Below are positions 44,799 to 53,675 of a stretch of DNA of 64,000 nucleotides, in pieces (the stretch's first letter is position 1; each line of letters begins with the position of its first letter). The stretch is from Pseudooceanicola sp. HF7 (GTDB lineage: Bacteria; Pseudomonadota; Alphaproteobacteria; Rhodobacterales; Rhodobacteraceae): assembly GCF_011806405.1 (NCBI RefSeq), contig NZ_JAATOW010000014.1, positions 1 to 64,000 on the forward strand, written 5' to 3'. The notes under the pieces are model-generated. The model made no database searches and had not been told where the DNA came from. It saw only the letters and a program-made list of their open reading frames with translations. The position numbers and the translations under genes were made by a program.

Positions 44799-46364
44799 AT
44801 GTTCCGTCCGCTGTCCACCCTGGCCGTTGCCCTGTCCCTGATGCTGACCGCCCAGGCAGAAGCGCGCCCCCTGGTTCTGGCCATTGGCGGAGAGCCCGAC
44901 GCCGGATTCGACCCGATCATGGGTTGGGGCCATTATGGCAATCCGCTTTTCCAGTCGACCCTGCTGCGCACCGACGCCGATCTCAACTTGGTCGGCGACC
45001 TTGCGACGGACTGGGCCCTTTCGGAAGACGGGCTTGTCTGGCGGCTGCGCCTTCGCAAAGACGCCATGTTCTCGGACGGAACGCCGCTGACGGCGAAGGA
45101 CGTGGCCTTCACCTACAACACGGCCCGCACGGCCGGTGGACTGGCTGACCTGACCGTTCTGAAGGAGGCGCGCGCCTTGGATGCGACGACGGTTGAACTG
45201 GAGCTGACGGAGCCTCGGATCACCTTCGTCTCGCGCCTTGCGACGCTCGGCATCGTGCCGGCTGCCTCCTATGGCGAGGGGTACGCCCGGCACCCCGTCG
45301 GCTCCGGCCCGTTCCGGATGGTCGAATGGCGCGAGGGCGAACAGCTGGTTGTCGAACCCAACCCCCATTGGCATGGCGGCGAGATTGCCTTTGAGCGGGT
45401 CAGCTTCATCTTCGGCTCGGAAGAGGCCGGACAGGCGCTGGCCCGTACCGGCGCCGCCGACCTGGTGGCGGTGCCGCCGTCCTTGGCCGACGGGGCCCCC
45501 TCGGGGATGAAGGTGCTGCACGTCGATACCGTCGACAATCGGGGCCTGGCCTTCCCGATGGTGCCCAGGGCGGGCGAGACGACCGAGGCAGGCACGCCGA
45601 TCGGCAACGATGTGACGGCGGACCCGGCCATCCGGGTGGCGATCAACCAGGCGCTCGACCGCGAGGCGCTGGTGGCGCTGGCCCTGAATGGGCACGGTCG
45701 CCCCGCGACCGGCCCCGCAGACGGCCTGCCCTGGGACAACCCGGAGGCCGCGATCCCCGGCAATGACCCGGCCACCGCGATGCAGACTCTGGATGCGGCC
45801 GGCTGGAGCGATACCGACGGCGACGGCATCCGAGAGAAAGACGGCCTGCCTGCGAGGTTCCAGGTGCTGTATCCTGCCAGTGACAGCACGCGGCAGGCGC
45901 TGGCGCTTGGGGCTTCGGAACAACTGCGTGAGATCGGCATCGACGCCCAGCCCACGGGCAGCAGCTGGGACGAGATCGGCGCGCTGATGCATAGCGAGGT
46001 CGTCGTGCTGGGTTGGGGCGCGCATGACCCGTCCGAGGTCTTCTACCTGCATCATGGCGACTACGCCGGCGTCGACTACTACAACACGGGCCACTACGTG
46101 AACCCGACCGTGGACGCGCACCTAGAGGCCGCCGAGGCCGCGCCCAGCTTCGAGGCGTCACTGGCCGAGTGGAAAGCCGCAGCCTGGGACGGGGAAACGG
46201 GCTTCGGGCCCAAGGGCGACGCGACATGGGCCTGGATGGTGAACCTGGAACATGCCTACTGGGCGTCGGACTGCCTGGACCTGGGGCCGCTGCAGGTTCA
46301 TCCGCACGGGCACGGCTTCCCGATCACCCATGACCTGCCCTCTTGGCGCTGGACCTGCGAATGA
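44799..46364 (+). CDS. Nickel ABC transporter, substrate-binding protein (NikA-like)
   Basis: The 521-residue protein has a signal peptide (about 1-22, STLAVALSLMLTAQAEA) and the type-5 periplasmic binding fold. LRLRKDAMFSDGTPLTAKDV is the family signature and GSGPFRMVEWREGEQLVV follows. His-rich ends (LGPLQVHPHGHGFPITHDL) could contact nickel or a metallophore. Position next to nikR and four transporter genes makes nickel uptake by far the likeliest role. I use the ATG at 44799 because GAGGTG lies 7 nt upstream; an ATG at 44787 is possible. It is 7 bp before the permease. Confidence 0.88.
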   Translation: MFRPLSTLAVALSLMLTAQAEARPLVLAIGGEPDAGFDPIMGWGHYGNPLFQSTLLRTDADLNLVGDLATDWALSEDGLVWRLRLRKDAMFSDGTPLTAKDVAFTYNTARTAGGLADLTVLKEARALDATTVELELTEPRITFVSRLATLGIVPAASYGEGYARHPVGSGPFRMVEWREGEQLVVEPNPHWHGGEIAFERVSFIFGSEEAGQALARTGAADLVAVPPSLADGAPSGMKVLHVDTVDNRGLAFPMVPRAGETTEAGTPIGNDVTADPAIRVAINQALDREALVALALNGHGRPATGPADGLPWDNPEAAIPGNDPATAMQTLDAAGWSDTDGDGIREKDGLPARFQVLYPASDSTRQALALGASEQLREIGIDAQPTGSSWDEIGALMHSEVVVLGWGAHDPSEVFYLHHGDYAGVDYYNTGHYVNPTVDAHLEAAEAAPSFEASLAEWKAAAWDGETGFGPKGDATWAWMVNLEHAYWASDCLDLGPLQVHPHGHGFPITHDLPSWRWTCE

Positions 46365-46371
46365 GGGGCGA

Positions 46372-47355
46372 ATGAAGGCCTGGCTTCCGCCCCTGCTGAC
46401 CGATCGCCTGATCCGGCTGGCCTGGTTGCTGCCCCTGGCAGCGGTCGGGTTGTTCACGCTGATCTCGCTCGCGCCCATCGACCCTGTTCAGGCCTACGTC
46501 GGCGGTCGCACCTCGCAGATCGGCCCGGAGCAACGGGACGCCATCGCCGCCGCCTGGGGGCTGGACCGGCCCGCGCCCGAGCGGTTCGCCAGCTGGCTGG
46601 GTCAGCTGACCCGGGGCAACCTGGGGGAATCCATCACCTTCAACGCGCCGGTGCTTCAAGTGATCGCTGCCCGGCTGCCGGCCTCGCTGGCGCTGGTCGG
46701 GCTGGCCTTTGCGCTGTCCTTCGTTCTGGGCACGGCCCTGGGCCTGGTGGCGGGGGCCACGCGAGGAGGCTGGCCTGACCGGGTGATCCGCACCCTCGCC
46801 GTCGTGCTGGCGGCAAGCCCGGGCTTCTGGGTGGCGATCCTGCTGGTCGCGGTCTTTGCGATCGGGCTGGGCTGGCTGCCCGCCTGCTGCGCGACGCCCC
46901 CCGGTCAACTGGCTACGGAGGTCACGCTGGCGGAGCGCTGGCGGCACATGGTCCTGCCGGTCGCCACCCTGTCTGTCGTGGGAATCGCACCGCTGGTGCT
47001 GCACACGCGGCAGAGCCTCGTGGCCTTCCTCGACAGCCCCGCCGCACGGCACCTGTCCACCCATGGGGCCACGCCTCTGCGGCTGGCTTTCGGCCCCGGT
47101 CTGCGCCACGCGGCAGGTGTCGCGCTGACCCTGCATCTGGCGGGAGCGGGAGAGCTTTTCGGCGGCTCGATCCTGGCCGAGGCAGTCTTTGCCTGGCCGG
47201 GCCTTGGACAGGCGACCGTGCGCGCCGCGACAGGGGCAGATGCGCCGCTGCTGATGGGGATCGGGCTGGCGACGCTGCTGTTCGTCTTCATGGGGAACCT
47301 GCTGGCTGACATTGCCGCCCGCCTGGCCGACCCGCGACTGAGGACGCCCGCATGA
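46372..47355 (+). CDS. Nickel ABC transporter permease (NikB-like)
   Basis: The 327-residue membrane protein has six predicted helices. The first periplasmic part contains the family pattern LGESITFNAPVLQVIAARLP. A BPD_transp_1 EAA-like loop surrounds RHLSTHGATPLRLAFGPGLR, and the end includes AEAVFAWPGLGQATVRAA. The binding partner is the NikC-like permease. GAGGGG precedes the ATG. It starts 7 bp after the SBP and overlaps the next gene by 4 bp. Confidence 0.9.
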   Translation: MKAWLPPLLTDRLIRLAWLLPLAAVGLFTLISLAPIDPVQAYVGGRTSQIGPEQRDAIAAAWGLDRPAPERFASWLGQLTRGNLGESITFNAPVLQVIAARLPASLALVGLAFALSFVLGTALGLVAGATRGGWPDRVIRTLAVVLAASPGFWVAILLVAVFAIGLGWLPACCATPPGQLATEVTLAERWRHMVLPVATLSVVGIAPLVLHTRQSLVAFLDSPAARHLSTHGATPLRLAFGPGLRHAAGVALTLHLAGAGELFGGSILAEAVFAWPGLGQATVRAATGADAPLLMGIGLATLLFVFMGNLLADIAARLADPRLRTPA

Positions 47356-48212
47356 CCGACGCGACCGAACTGACCGTGACCCTGCCCGCCCGGAGCCGAA
47401 AGATCCCGCGACAACGGGCCAAATGGCATGGGGCTGTTGCGCTGGTGCTGCTGGGCGCGGTGCTGGCAGGATCTGCACTGCTGCCCGACGGCGCCCTGTC
47501 GGTCAACGCCGCGGCGCGCGCGCTGCCCCCTCAGCCGGGGCACCTGTTGGGCACGGACATGCTGGGCCGCGACATCGCCGCCCGCACGCTTGCGGCGCTG
47601 GCGCAGAGCGTGCAGGTCGGGCTGCTGGCGGCCGGTGCATCGACCCTCGTGGCGGTGGTCCTGGGTCTGGCAGCGACCTTCGGGCGTCTTGCCGATCACG
47701 CGGTCGGAGTGCTGACTGAACTCGCACTCGGCCTGCCGCATTTCGTCCTGCTGATCATGATTGCTTTTGCCATGGGCGGGGGAACGACCGGCGTGGTTGT
47801 CGCGGTCGCGCTGACCCACTGGCCACGCCTCTCCCGCGTCCTGCGGCACGAAGCGCAGACGATCGCCGCCTCGGACTACGTGGCAATCTCGCGCGCGCTC
47901 GGGCGGTCGCGGCTCTGGGTCGCGCGGCATCACCTGGTGCCGCACCTGGTGCCGCAGATCCTCGCCGGCTTCATCGTGATCTTCCCCCATGCCATCCTGC
48001 ACGAAGCCGGGCTCAGCTTCATCGGCCTCGGTATCGAACCCCACCTGCCCTCCATCGGCGTGATGCTGTCCGAAAGCCTGCGCGAGATCATGGCGGGTCA
48101 CTGGTGGGTCGCGGCCGCGCCCGGCCTTGGGTTGATGCTGGTCGCCCTGGCCTTCGAGCAGTTCGGCGAGGCCCTGCGCCGGTTGTCGGATCCGGCGGGC
48201 GGCATCGCATGA
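47352..48212 (+). CDS. Nickel ABC transporter permease (NikC-like)
   Basis: The 286-residue protein pairs with the NikB-like permease to form the membrane channel. It carries HLLGTDMLGRDIAARTLAAL, a standard start of dipeptide/nickel permease domains. The EAA loop is around YVAISRALGRSRLWVARHHL, and the last helix region includes ILHEAGLSFIGLGIEPHLPS. It overlaps its neighbours by 4 bp on each side (ATGA), showing translational coupling. Confidence 0.9.
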   Translation: MTDATELTVTLPARSRKIPRQRAKWHGAVALVLLGAVLAGSALLPDGALSVNAAARALPPQPGHLLGTDMLGRDIAARTLAALAQSVQVGLLAAGASTLVAVVLGLAATFGRLADHAVGVLTELALGLPHFVLLIMIAFAMGGGTTGVVVAVALTHWPRLSRVLRHEAQTIAASDYVAISRALGRSRLWVARHHLVPHLVPQILAGFIVIFPHAILHEAGLSFIGLGIEPHLPSIGVMLSESLREIMAGHWWVAAAPGLGLMLVALAFEQFGEALRRLSDPAGGIA

Positions 48213-48931
48213 CCCTGAGAATCGAAAACCTGGCGGTAAGCTTTCCAACCGGCCCAGTGCTGGAGGGCGTGTCCCTGTCGCTGGATTGCGGAGAGGTTGT
48301 CGGTCTGACCGGCACCTCCGGCGCGGGCAAGAGCATCGTCGCCGAGGCACTGGTTGGGGCGCTGCCCCCGGATGCCACACGCACGGGCCGCATCACCATT
48401 GCCGACGTGCCGGTCGGCCCCCGGACGGTCGCACTGGTCCCTCAGCGCCTGGATGCGCTGGATCCGCTGGCCACGGTCGGAAGCCAGATCCAGCGGTTTG
48501 CGCAGCTTGCCGACCGGCCGATCGATGTGCCCGGCGCGCTCGCCAGCGTCGGCCTGCCGTCGCAGACCGCCCGGCTCTATCCGCACGAGCTGTCGGGCGG
48601 AATGGCGCGCCGCGTCCTGCTGGCAACGGCCCTGGCCACGGGCGCGGACTGGATCGTCGCCGACGAACCGACGGTCGGGCTGGACACTGCCGCCGCGACG
48701 CGCGTTCTGTCCCTGCTGGCAGATCTGGCTGCTGCCGGGCGCGGTGTGATCGTGATCTCGCACGATGTCCCCGGTCTGGTCGGCATCGCGTCCCGCATCG
48801 TCATTCTGCGCCAGGGCCGACAGGTCGAAACGGCCCTGGCAGAGGCATTCAGCGGAGCCGGAACCGCCCTGCGCGACGCCTTTTCCCGCGCGCTCTGGAA
48901 TGCCCAGCTTGCATCGGACACGCAATGCTGA
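48209..48931 (+). CDS. Nickel ABC transporter ATPase (NikD-like)
   Basis: The 240-residue ABC ATPase has Walker A LTGTSGAGKSIVAEAL, the signature LSGGMARRVLLATAL, Walker B ADWIVADEPTVGLD and the switch His in VIVISHDVPGL. The Met-Ala in the signature (LSGGMARR) is a small departure from LSGGQxQR seen also in NikD. It drives transport together with the NikE-like subunit. It overlaps the permease by 4 bp and the next ATPase by 7 bp. Confidence 0.9.
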   Translation: MTLRIENLAVSFPTGPVLEGVSLSLDCGEVVGLTGTSGAGKSIVAEALVGALPPDATRTGRITIADVPVGPRTVALVPQRLDALDPLATVGSQIQRFAQLADRPIDVPGALASVGLPSQTARLYPHELSGGMARRVLLATALATGADWIVADEPTVGLDTAAATRVLSLLADLAAAGRGVIVISHDVPGLVGIASRIVILRQGRQVETALAEAFSGAGTALRDAFSRALWNAQLASDTQC

Positions 48932-49539
48932 CCGCCCGCGCCCTGGGTCATGCCTATGGGAACCGGCAGGTCCTGCGTGGTGTGGACCTCGACCTTGCGC
49001 AGGGCGAAGTGGTGGGCCTGGGCGGAGCCTCGGGATCCGGCAAGACGACCCTGTGCCGGATCCTCGCGGGTCAGCTGATACCAGATCAGGGTGAGGTTCT
49101 GCTCGATGGAGGAAAGCTCCTTGCGGCCAGCCCGGGACAACCGGCCCCGGTGCAATACGCCCACCAATCCCCCGAGCTGGCGGTCGATCCCCGCTGGACC
49201 GTGGGCAGGATCCTTGCAAACGGCACCGCCCCGGACCCCGAAGTGCTGACAGCCCTCGGCATCCGCGAAGATTGGACTGACCGTCGGCCGATGCAGCTGT
49301 CGGGCGGCGAACTGGCGCGTGTCTCGCTCGCGCGGCTGTTCCACACGGGTCTGAGGGTTCTGATCTGTGACGAAATCACCGCCCAACTGGATGCGATCGA
49401 ACAGGAGCGCCTGATGCGGGCCCTGATCGAACTGGCCGGGCGCCGAAAGGTTGCGCTTCTGCTGGTTTCCCATAGCAGCGCCCTGAGGTCCCGTTTCTGC
49501 CGCAAGAGCCTCGTGCTCGATCATCAGGATCACAGGTAA
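48925..49539 (+). CDS. Nickel ABC transporter ATPase (NikE-like)
   Basis: The 204-residue ATPase is shorter than typical NikE (about 260). It has Walker A GLGGASGSGKTTLCRIL, signature LSGGELARVSLARL and Walker B LRVLICDEITAQLDAIEQ. The C-terminal oligopeptide-type extension common in the family is absent. The start ATG lies 7 bp inside the previous gene. It is the last gene of the nickel operon. Confidence 0.88.
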   Translation: MLTARALGHAYGNRQVLRGVDLDLAQGEVVGLGGASGSGKTTLCRILAGQLIPDQGEVLLDGGKLLAASPGQPAPVQYAHQSPELAVDPRWTVGRILANGTAPDPEVLTALGIREDWTDRRPMQLSGGELARVSLARLFHTGLRVLICDEITAQLDAIEQERLMRALIELAGRRKVALLLVSHSSALRSRFCRKSLVLDHQDHR

Positions 49540-50118
49540 TTGCGAACAGCGGGCGTTCGTCCAGGACGCAACGAAAGCCCGCTCCCTGCCCCAGATCCGT
49601 GTCTGCGCCTGGCGTCATACTGCGTATCGCATGAATTTTGGGAAGCATGTGACACCGGCCATTTGCCGAACTTAGCGCGAAGCTCCGGACCGAGCTTCGG
49701 GCTGCCCGACGCCCACGGTCCAGAAAACGCGAGAGGGCTTACGGCATCCGATAGGCCAAATCCTTGTCGGATTTGGCAAGCGGTCTCGCCGATCACGCCA
49801 TACGCACGGCTATTTCTTAGTAAATGGCCGATAAACCAAGACAGAACGCAGGCCGCGCGCCTTGGTATGCCCGTCGTCCGCTGTATCGACAGATGTAGGC
49901 TGTCACCACTGGTCGCACCGGAAGAAGTCGACATCTCTTCTTTGGAGAGGTCGCTTTCAATCCTGCCGCGCGACGTCCTGTCCGAGGCGGCCTCACCAAG
50001 ACGCTTCGCGCCGCGCGAATACCGGAATCCAACCACTAGCGACTCGTTATGAATGAGGGAGCAGCGGGAAGCAGGTCACATGCGAAGCTGCATGGCCCTG
50101 GTGTTCAGACTCCCTCGA
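49540..50118. other. Intergenic region between convergent operons
   Basis: No recognisable gene. A hairpin CCAAATCC-TTGTC-GGATTTGG is at 49756-49776; it has no T-tract and its role is unknown. No RNA gene seen. Confidence 0.4.
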
Positions 50119-51699
50119 TCACGAAGCGATTTTACGGTCCATCTCGCCCATGTCCGACCACAGCTCGGACTCATCGTACTCCGCGACATTTTGAAATTCT
50201 GCCACGACGTCGCTGAGCAAATTGGTTGCTGCAGTCAAAGCCGTTGTCGCAGCGGAGGTTTCTTCGAACATGGCGGCATTCTGCTGAGTAAGCTCGTCAA
50301 GCTCGCCCATGGTATGTTTCAGATCCGCGATATGTTGGGCGTGCGTTCCGACAGTCGAAGAAATGTTCTGCATCGAGTGGAGTGCCTTGCGAACGGCGTC
50401 GAGAACGCCGCGAAGTGCGGCACCGGCGTTGTCGACCAGTTTGACACCGTTGGTTACCTGGCGGGCGCTATCGTTTATGAGAACACTGATTTCCTTCGCC
50501 GCGTCCGAGGACCGACCTGCAAGCGCGCGAACTTCTGATGCGACAACTGCAAACCCCAGACCGGCGGACCCCGCACGCGCGGCCTCCACCCCGGCATTGA
50601 GCGCCAGCAGATTGGTCTGCAAGGCAATGTCCTCGATCAAGACAACAACCGAACGGATCTGTTCAGAGCTGTTTTGAATTTCGCCCATTGCTTCCAACGC
50701 ACCGTCGACCACTTTCATGCCGTTTTCGGCATCGTCCCTCGTTTGGGCGGTCGTCACCGCCACACGTTGGGCATCTTCCGATGCGGCGGTCATGACTTCA
50801 CTGATTTCATCAATACGCGAGGCCACGCTTCCTAGCGCGTACGCCTGATCCTCTGTTCTCTTGGCGAGCTTTTCGGATGCCGTCGCGATGCTGCTTGTAT
50901 CAATTTTTATGGAGTCCGCGTTTTCCTGCACGCTGGACATCGCAACCGACAGCGATTTCACCGCGCCGTTGAATTCCTCCCGCAGAGGTTCGAACTGTTC
51001 CGGAAACTCTGTCTCGATCCGTGTCGCCAGGTTCCCTCCGGCCAGTTTTGTCAAAGCCACGCTGAACTGCTCCATCACATTAAGCTGTTCCGCTTCCTTC
51101 TTGGCCAAATTCGTTTGCAGTTCCTGCGAGCTCTCCAGCGCCTGGGAGAGGTTTTTCGTCTCTTGTTCGATCTGCTTGCGTTGGCCAAGTTGAACGCGGA
51201 GAAGATAGAACAAACCGCCGGTTTCGGCGACCCAGACCGTGCCGTGAAGCGCCAGGCGCGACACGTCAACCAGCAAGCCATTGCTCGGATAGATCAGGGT
51301 CGGCAGGAAGAGCGTCAGCACGGCGTGATGGGCAACGACGAGCCCCGAAGCGGCAAGAAGCGCGCGCTGGTCCTGCAGTATGACCAATACCGCCAGAACG
51401 GCAAAGTAGATCAGGTGCGTGTCCAGCTGCCAGGAATGTCCGGCCATCGCAGCCGTCAGCAACGGCAATTGCCCCATTGCGCCAAGCGACACGGCCAGCC
51501 GCGCGATCCCCCCGCCCCGCAGCTGCAGGCCGATGGTGACCGCCGCAATTGCGAGGGACATCGCCAGGAAAGGCCAGGGTGAAACGCCTGCCATCCAAGC
51601 TCCGAACGCCGGGACGGGCGTGAGCAAAATGTTGAGATAGCCAACCAAGCGTAGACCTTGTCTCTGTGCAACTGCCAAGGACGAGCTGTTGTTGTTCAT
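50119..51699 (-). CDS. Methyl-accepting chemotaxis protein
   Basis: The 526-residue receptor has six or so N-terminal helices (about residues 18-175), with almost no periplasmic sensor domain, and a short linker. A HAMP-like segment (about 200-260) leads to the signalling domain. The hairpin tip reads IEDIALQTNLLALNAGVEAARAG, the hallmark of chemoreceptors; it is in KISVLIND-type MCPs of roseobacters, here AAKEISVLINDSARQV. The tip is preceded and followed by methylation-helix repeats. It signals to CheA through CheW. The small upstream gene ends one base before its ATG, so the two are co-translated. Confidence 0.9.
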   Translation of the reverse strand: MNNNSSSLAVAQRQGLRLVGYLNILLTPVPAFGAWMAGVSPWPFLAMSLAIAAVTIGLQLRGGGIARLAVSLGAMGQLPLLTAAMAGHSWQLDTHLIYFAVLAVLVILQDQRALLAASGLVVAHHAVLTLFLPTLIYPSNGLLVDVSRLALHGTVWVAETGGLFYLLRVQLGQRKQIEQETKNLSQALESSQELQTNLAKKEAEQLNVMEQFSVALTKLAGGNLATRIETEFPEQFEPLREEFNGAVKSLSVAMSSVQENADSIKIDTSSIATASEKLAKRTEDQAYALGSVASRIDEISEVMTAASEDAQRVAVTTAQTRDDAENGMKVVDGALEAMGEIQNSSEQIRSVVVLIEDIALQTNLLALNAGVEAARAGSAGLGFAVVASEVRALAGRSSDAAKEISVLINDSARQVTNGVKLVDNAGAALRGVLDAVRKALHSMQNISSTVGTHAQHIADLKHTMGELDELTQQNAAMFEETSAATTALTAATNLLSDVVAEFQNVAEYDESELWSDMGEMDRKIAS

Positions 51700-51700
51700 C

Positions 51701-51997
51701 TTAGACTCCGCAAAGTTGGGCTGGGATTGTACCGTCGAGTACGAACCAGGCGCCTTCGGTTTTCAGGCGGCTTGGAAAGCTCTCAGGATGGCTGTCTGCA
51801 ACAGCAAGCAGGGCAAGCGGTGCGCCTGTCGGGCCGATTGGCCGTCCGCCTGCGCGTCGCAGGATTTCCGGCAGACCGTTCATAGGTCCGACCACAAGAA
51901 ATGTGGTCGCTGTTTGAAGGGGGCGGCCAGTCAAAGCCAACACGGGTGCGGCGATCAGGGGTCCAAGGACCAGACATACGATTGCAGCTAAACGCAT
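51701..51997 (-). CDS. Small membrane or secreted protein upstream of the MCP
   Basis: A 98-residue frame starts MRLAAIVCLVLGPLIAAPVL, a strong signal or anchor segment. The remainder (TTFLVVGPMNGLPEILRRAG; GAWFVLDGTIPAQLCG) has no recognised domain. Its stop is one base before the chemoreceptor ATG. Small secreted proteins in this position may supply ligand or modulate the receptor, but this is inference. Confidence 0.65.
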   Translation of the reverse strand: MRLAAIVCLVLGPLIAAPVLALTGRPLQTATTFLVVGPMNGLPEILRRAGGRPIGPTGAPLALLAVADSHPESFPSRLKTEGAWFVLDGTIPAQLCGV

Positions 51998-52195
51998 TAG
52001 GGCCTGCCCATAGATTCCAACAGCGCTGTGGTGATAAAGGCCAGACCTTACTGTGCTGTTAAACGGCGCCGCCCCTTTCAGTGGGGCTGCGTCCAGGCAG
52101 CTCCGTGGACGCGCAGAACCGCACTCAGCACGAGGGAAACCGTAAGGTGCAGAAGAGGGTCGCGGAAGTTCCGAAAATTATCTGCGTTTCACCCA

Positions 52196-52345
52196 TCAAA
52201 GCGGCCTGGTGCCGCATGGCTGGCCGACGCAGGTGTCGACATGCGCGACACCCAGGCCGTTAGCGGCCACAAGACACTCTCGATGGGTCAGACATATACC
52301 CACCAAGCCAACAACAAGCCGCCCCCCAAAGGGCCCAGACGGCAA
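52196..52345 (+). pseudogene. C-terminal remnant of a tyrosine recombinase (integrase)
   Basis: The frame reads GAAWLADAGVDMRDTQAVSG followed by HKTLSMGQTYTHQANNK. It contains the conserved GHKTLxM...Tyr region of phage-type integrases with the catalytic His and Tyr. Only this last 50-residue piece is present; the N-terminal and core-binding domains are missing. It is 110 bp from a tRNA-Leu fragment, which is the usual context of such integrases. Confidence 0.7.
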
Positions 52346-52454
52346 GGCAACAGAGCGGAAACGAAACAGGTAAGCGCTGACAAACTGCCAAACCCGCCCG
52401 AACAATCGGGCGTCGGCATTGCCGCTACAACCATTTTTTTCTTTGAAATCAAAA

Positions 52455-52513
52455 TGGTGCGGGTGAAGGGACTCGAACCCCCACGCCAAAGGCGCCAGAA
52501 CCTAAATCTGGCG
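52455..52513 (-). tRNA. 3' fragment of tRNA-Leu(UAG), attachment-site remnant
   Basis: Read on the minus strand it starts at the anticodon stem (CGCCAGATTTAGGTTCTGG with TAG anticodon). It then has a variable arm, the T arm with GGTTCGAGTCC and the acceptor end through CCA. The 5' acceptor and D arm are absent: beyond 52513 the sequence is unrelated. It is therefore not a functional gene. Break at the anticodon region is typical of integrase attachment sites. Confidence 0.85.
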
Positions 52514-53106
52514 ATTATCTAATGAAAACAATGAAATTAGCCTCAAAGTTTGGCAGAACATTCGAGAAACGAACGGTGAAACTGCTAACCCGGTTTTACC
52601 CCCACTTGCGACGTTTTCCTGCGGTGCGCCGCAGCGCCTGATCGTCCCGGTCCCTGAATGGCGCGCAGCCAGGGCTGGTGAGACGGTTCGACGGGCACCG
52701 ATCAATGGCCGCCTCCTGGCGCATCTGGTGACGCCCCCGCAGCGTGCCGGCGACGAGGGCGCGCATCACCAAGTTCGCGCGGGACGACGGTCAGCGGCAA
52801 GCCGTCCGCGTCGGTGATCCTGTCGCAAGCGAGGCCGGACGGCCCTGACGCGACACCCCTTATCCTCTTCCCCGGCCCTTCCTCGTGCTCTCTGCAAGGC
52901 AATCCTGCCCCCTCGGATTTTCTCAGATCCAAGGCGATTGCCCCAGAGTGAGGGACAGAAAATCATTTTCGACATATCGGATGCTTCGGCTCAGGATTGA
53001 CCGCCCGAGGGCCCTCCCCCTTAGGTCCTTTCGCGCGCAAGCGGCACGAAGCGACAATTAGGCTCCGATAAACATGCCAGATCTGGCCAGTCTGGTCTGT
53101 GAGCCC
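52514..53106. other. Left end of the integrated element, no clear gene
   Basis: About 590 bp beyond the tRNA fragment. A minus-strand stretch near 52800-52860 (DRITDADGLPLTVV) loosely resembles IS5-family transposases but is frameshifted and too short to call. No other gene or RNA was recognised. Confidence 0.4.
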
Positions 53107-53138
53107 CCTTGGCGGAAAATACGGATTTTCCGCCAAGG
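53107..53138. repeat. Perfect 14-bp inverted repeat, oriT-like
   Basis: CCTTGGCGGAAAAT (53107-53120) and ATTTTCCGCCAAGG (53125-53138) flank ACGG. It sits in the non-coding gap next to the mobilisation genes, as relaxase origin-of-transfer repeats do. The absence of a T-tract on either side argues against a terminator. Confidence 0.6.
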
Positions 53139-53369
53139 TCATCTCAGCCGCCACTGACCGGGCGCTTCACCAGCCACTCGGCCCACCAAGCCAGCGCGGT
53201 TATCCACATAATAGCGATGTGAGACGCCTTCGAGCCGCCATTCCGGCGCGCTGAGGAATTCTGCATCAGCTACAATGTAGGCCAGAAAAACTGCTGAAGG
53301 AACAACCACGTTGACTGACAACCAGGCCATCATCTGCGCCCGCACCCGCTCTACTTGCCCCCAGATCAT
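53139..53369 (-). CDS. Small hypothetical membrane protein
   Basis: A 76-residue frame with one hydrophobic segment (MAWLSVNVVVPSAVFLAYIV) at about residues 14-33, followed by a polar tail. It is divergent from the MobC-like gene (24 bp). It ends exactly at the oriT-like repeat. I recognise no family, and expression is uncertain. Confidence 0.4.
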   Translation of the reverse strand: MIWGQVERVRAQMMAWLSVNVVVPSAVFLAYIVADAEFLSAPEWRLEGVSHRYYVDNRAGLVGRVAGEAPGQWRLR

Positions 53370-53393
53370 CGGTCACCCTGACGGGGCGCGCGC

Positions 53394-53672
53394 ATGAGCG
53401 CGCGGCGGGAAAAGTACGTCAAGGTCCGCTTCTTTGAGGAGGAGCTCTCGCTGCTGGAAAAGCTGCGCCAGTCTGCCGGATCAGAGAGCCGCACTGTGTT
53501 CATCCGCAGGAGGGCTTTGGAACCCGAAATCGGCACAGCGGCGATCGCGGAGATTATTGGTCGTATCGGTGTGACGCTCAACGCGGAAGACGTCACACCC
53601 AAAACACTCGACCACTTGGCGCTTCTACTCGATGGACTCACGCTGGAGCTCCGCAAGGTACAGAGGAGCTGA
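53394..53672 (+). CDS. MobC-like relaxosome accessory protein
   Basis: The 92-residue protein has a ribbon-helix-helix-like start (REKYVKVRFFEEELSLLEKL) and the AGSESRTVFIRRRALEP segment. This is the layout of MobC/RHH proteins that bind oriT next to a relaxase. It is 3 bp upstream of the relaxase gene. The short length and position support the role; sequence similarity was judged by eye only. Confidence 0.65.
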   Translation: MSARREKYVKVRFFEEELSLLEKLRQSAGSESRTVFIRRRALEPEIGTAAIAEIIGRIGVTLNAEDVTPKTLDHLALLLDGLTLELRKVQRS

Positions 53673-53675
53673 TTG

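Noticed and set aside
52702-52932. IS5-like transposase fragment on the minus strand
   Set aside because: Only a stretch around DRITDADGLPLTVV resembles a transposase and the frames break at once, too little to annotate.
53107-53138. Inverted repeat as a rho-independent terminator
   Set aside because: No T-tract follows on either strand, so an oriT-like or protein-binding role fits better.
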